DNA of 48,093 nucleotides from the IMG/VR virus record IMGVR_UViG_3300042987_001328, positions 1 through 48,093 of that record; one strand, 5' to 3'. A program made the translations under genes and the position numbers. The notes beneath the pieces were generated by a model that saw only the letters and a list, made by a program, of their open reading frames with translations, made no database searches and had not been told where the DNA came from. The DNA is from a virus. Below are positions 47,299 through 48,093 of this stretch, piece by piece. Within the stretch, counting starts at the first letter, position 1, and each line of letters opens with the position of its first letter.

Positions 47299-47565
47299 AT
47301 GAGCACAAGCACCAGCTGGGTCTCTGCCCAGAAAGCACAGGAGCTTCTGGGCATCGACAAGAAGACGTTGTTCCGCTACCGGGATGACGGTACGCTCAAG
47401 CTTGGCCCTCATTATGCGGCATTTGCTGAGACACGCTCCCGCGACAGCTTCCGTTGGAATGTGACAGCAGTCAGGAAACAGCTGCAAAAGAAGGGACTTC
47501 TTTCTTCTGTTTCAATGTCTTGTAATAGTTCTTGCGTAAGCGATGAGCAAGGACAAGATCAGTGA
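47299..47565 (+). CDS. Excisionase-like HTH protein, 88 aa
   Basis: MSTSTSWVSAQKAQELLGID, then KKTLFRYRDDGTLKLGPHYA and RDSFRWNVTAVRKQLQKKGL: a MerR/excisionase-type winged HTH (sxxxAxxLLGIxxxTLxRYRxxGxLxxGxHY). A Ser/Cys-rich tail overlaps the convergent integrase-like gene by 95 nt. Adjacent to an integrase-like gene, it resembles an excisionase/integrase pair. Confidence 0.7.
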   Translation: MSTSTSWVSAQKAQELLGIDKKTLFRYRDDGTLKLGPHYAAFAETRSRDSFRWNVTAVRKQLQKKGLLSSVSMSCNSSCVSDEQGQDQ

Positions 47566-47929
47566 CATTCAACTTGATCCTTTGATGAGCCATTGCCTGG
47601 TACAGATCTGCGCAAATACCATCAAAACTCTTTGAGCTCCAGAACCACTGGGGCTCTTTTTCTTTAAGTTGAAAAAGCAGCATCCATTGTGGATGGATGG
47701 GTTGAATAGGTTTTTTCCTGTTATGAAAAACAATGCTATCACCTTCCCAATGCCAGCCATGGGTACGGAAGTGCTCAGCAGTAACACCAAATGTTGCTAC
47801 CATGCCATAAAGCCATGCAACATCCTTAAGGCTGCGCTTGGAAGCTAGTTGGAAATACTCATCAACGATGCGTTGATCAACAGGAGGAGAGTGCGTCATG
47901 GTTGAGCTGGCGCAAAGTGCCCTCACCAT
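47471..47929 (-). CDS. Degenerate tyrosine-recombinase-like protein
   Basis: A 152-aa protein (or 142 aa from ATG 47899). VAWLYGMVATFGVTAEHF resembles the cyanobacterial integrase block W.YGMLATYGLRPHE, in which Arg is the first catalytic residue; here Arg is replaced by Thr. The region with HPQWMLLFQLKEKEP fits the next strand/helix. The C-terminal Tyr/Arg/His box is not evident, and the protein is about half the usual size, so it is likely a non-catalytic or decayed recombinase. Confidence 0.45.
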   Translation of the reverse strand: MVRALCASSTMTHSPPVDQRIVDEYFQLASKRSLKDVAWLYGMVATFGVTAEHFRTHGWHWEGDSIVFHNRKKPIQPIHPQWMLLFQLKEKEPQWFWSSKSFDGICADLYQAMAHQRIKLNVTDLVLAHRLRKNYYKTLKQKKEVPSFAAVS

Positions 47930-48019
47930 AAAAGGAAAGCTATCGGCCCGTGGTCCTAGTTAAGAGTTTCCTAACAATTCTCTACAGGCATGACATAAGT
48001 ATACCTTATTAAACACGCA

Positions 48020-48093
48020 TTAAGACTCAGCTGGTGTTATACCACTTGCATAGGCAGCCCAAGCAAGTCCTACAGCTTCGATAGTAGATGTCT
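48020..48093 (-). CDS. C-terminal end of a gene entering from the right edge
   Basis: The complement ends STIEAVGLAWAAYASGITPA, ES, stop TAA at 48020-48022, open to the window edge. It looks like a small helical C-terminus. Family cannot be told from 24 codons. The 90 nt between it and 47929 hold no gene. Confidence 0.4.
   Translation of the reverse strand, partial: TSTIEAVGLAWAAYASGITPAES

Overview
The window reads as part of the genome of a tailed phage of cyanobacteria (a cyanophage), probably one infecting freshwater picocyanobacteria. The evidence is the mixture of phage replication, lysis and tail genes with cyanophage-type auxiliary genes: thyX, a high-light-inducible (Hli) protein, speD and an NblA-like phycobilisome-degradation protein. 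Genes are short and tightly packed, with ATGA/GTGA/TGATG stop-start overlaps. No terminase, portal or major capsid gene is visible, so the window is not the whole genome. No CRISPR array, insertion sequence or rRNA was seen.

Layout. (1) 1-14576, almost all + strand: early/replication region. A sigma70-like promoter opens it, followed by an annealing-type recombinase, small unknown proteins (1553-2566 visibly GC-rich and host-like), an NrdR-like zinc ribbon, thyX, a structured RNA candidate, a Gp88-family protein, a T7-type family A DNA polymerase, a two-OB-fold SSB, a Gp157-family protein and many small genes. Four copies of a 24-bp motif (CGTYCYRRSY followed by ATGACGTTAAACTS) lie 24-30 nt before the start codons of four genes; this is probably a phage promoter or leader element. 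(2) 14550-19647: Dps-like ferritin, a zinc metallopeptidase, a 707-aa protein, a lysine-rich 37-aa peptide and a 254-aa protein sharing its N-terminus with the peptidase; probably virion or ejected proteins. (3) 19628-23588, - strand: an operon-like run carrying a small membrane protein, Hli, an acidic protein, a methyltransferase, small proteins, a GC-rich non-coding block of about 670 nt that looks like a large structured RNA, a 55-aa gene, tRNA-Pro, tRNA-Thr, damaged tRNA-like sequences and HNH genes. (4) 23639-29275, + strand: PD-(D/E)XK nuclease, primase-helicase, speD and a glycosyltransferase, ending in a clear terminator. (5) 29331-29857: non-coding, holding a pair of about 100-bp imperfect inverted repeats with internal 24-nt-period motifs. 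(6) 29858-32550: HNH/zinc-finger genes and a probable virion protein. (7) 32551-39161, - strand: two-domain endolysin, tail-fibre assembly-like protein, three large fibre/adhesin proteins and a one-TM protein. (8) 39214-42738: HTH protein, unknowns, a Dam-like methylase with an altered motif, dCTP deaminase, DUF3310. (9) 42735-48093, mainly - strand: nblA-like gene, lysozyme, basic phage proteins, an 853-aa protein, HNH, an excisionase-like HTH gene behind an inverted repeat, a degenerate integrase-like gene and the edge of one more gene.

How it fits together: polymerase, SSB, primase-helicase, nuclease and annealing protein form the replication-recombination set; ThyX and dCTP deaminase supply dTMP/dUMP; Hli, NblA and SpeD would tune photosynthesis, phycobilisome turnover and polyamines in the infected cell; endolysin and lysozyme open the host wall. 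The most unusual items are the GC-rich ornate-RNA candidate beside the tRNAs, the repeated 24-bp motif, the pseudoknot-forming leader before the Gp88 gene, the inverted-repeat block at 29.4-29.8 kb and the phage Dps. All assignments come from reading the sequence; no database search was run.
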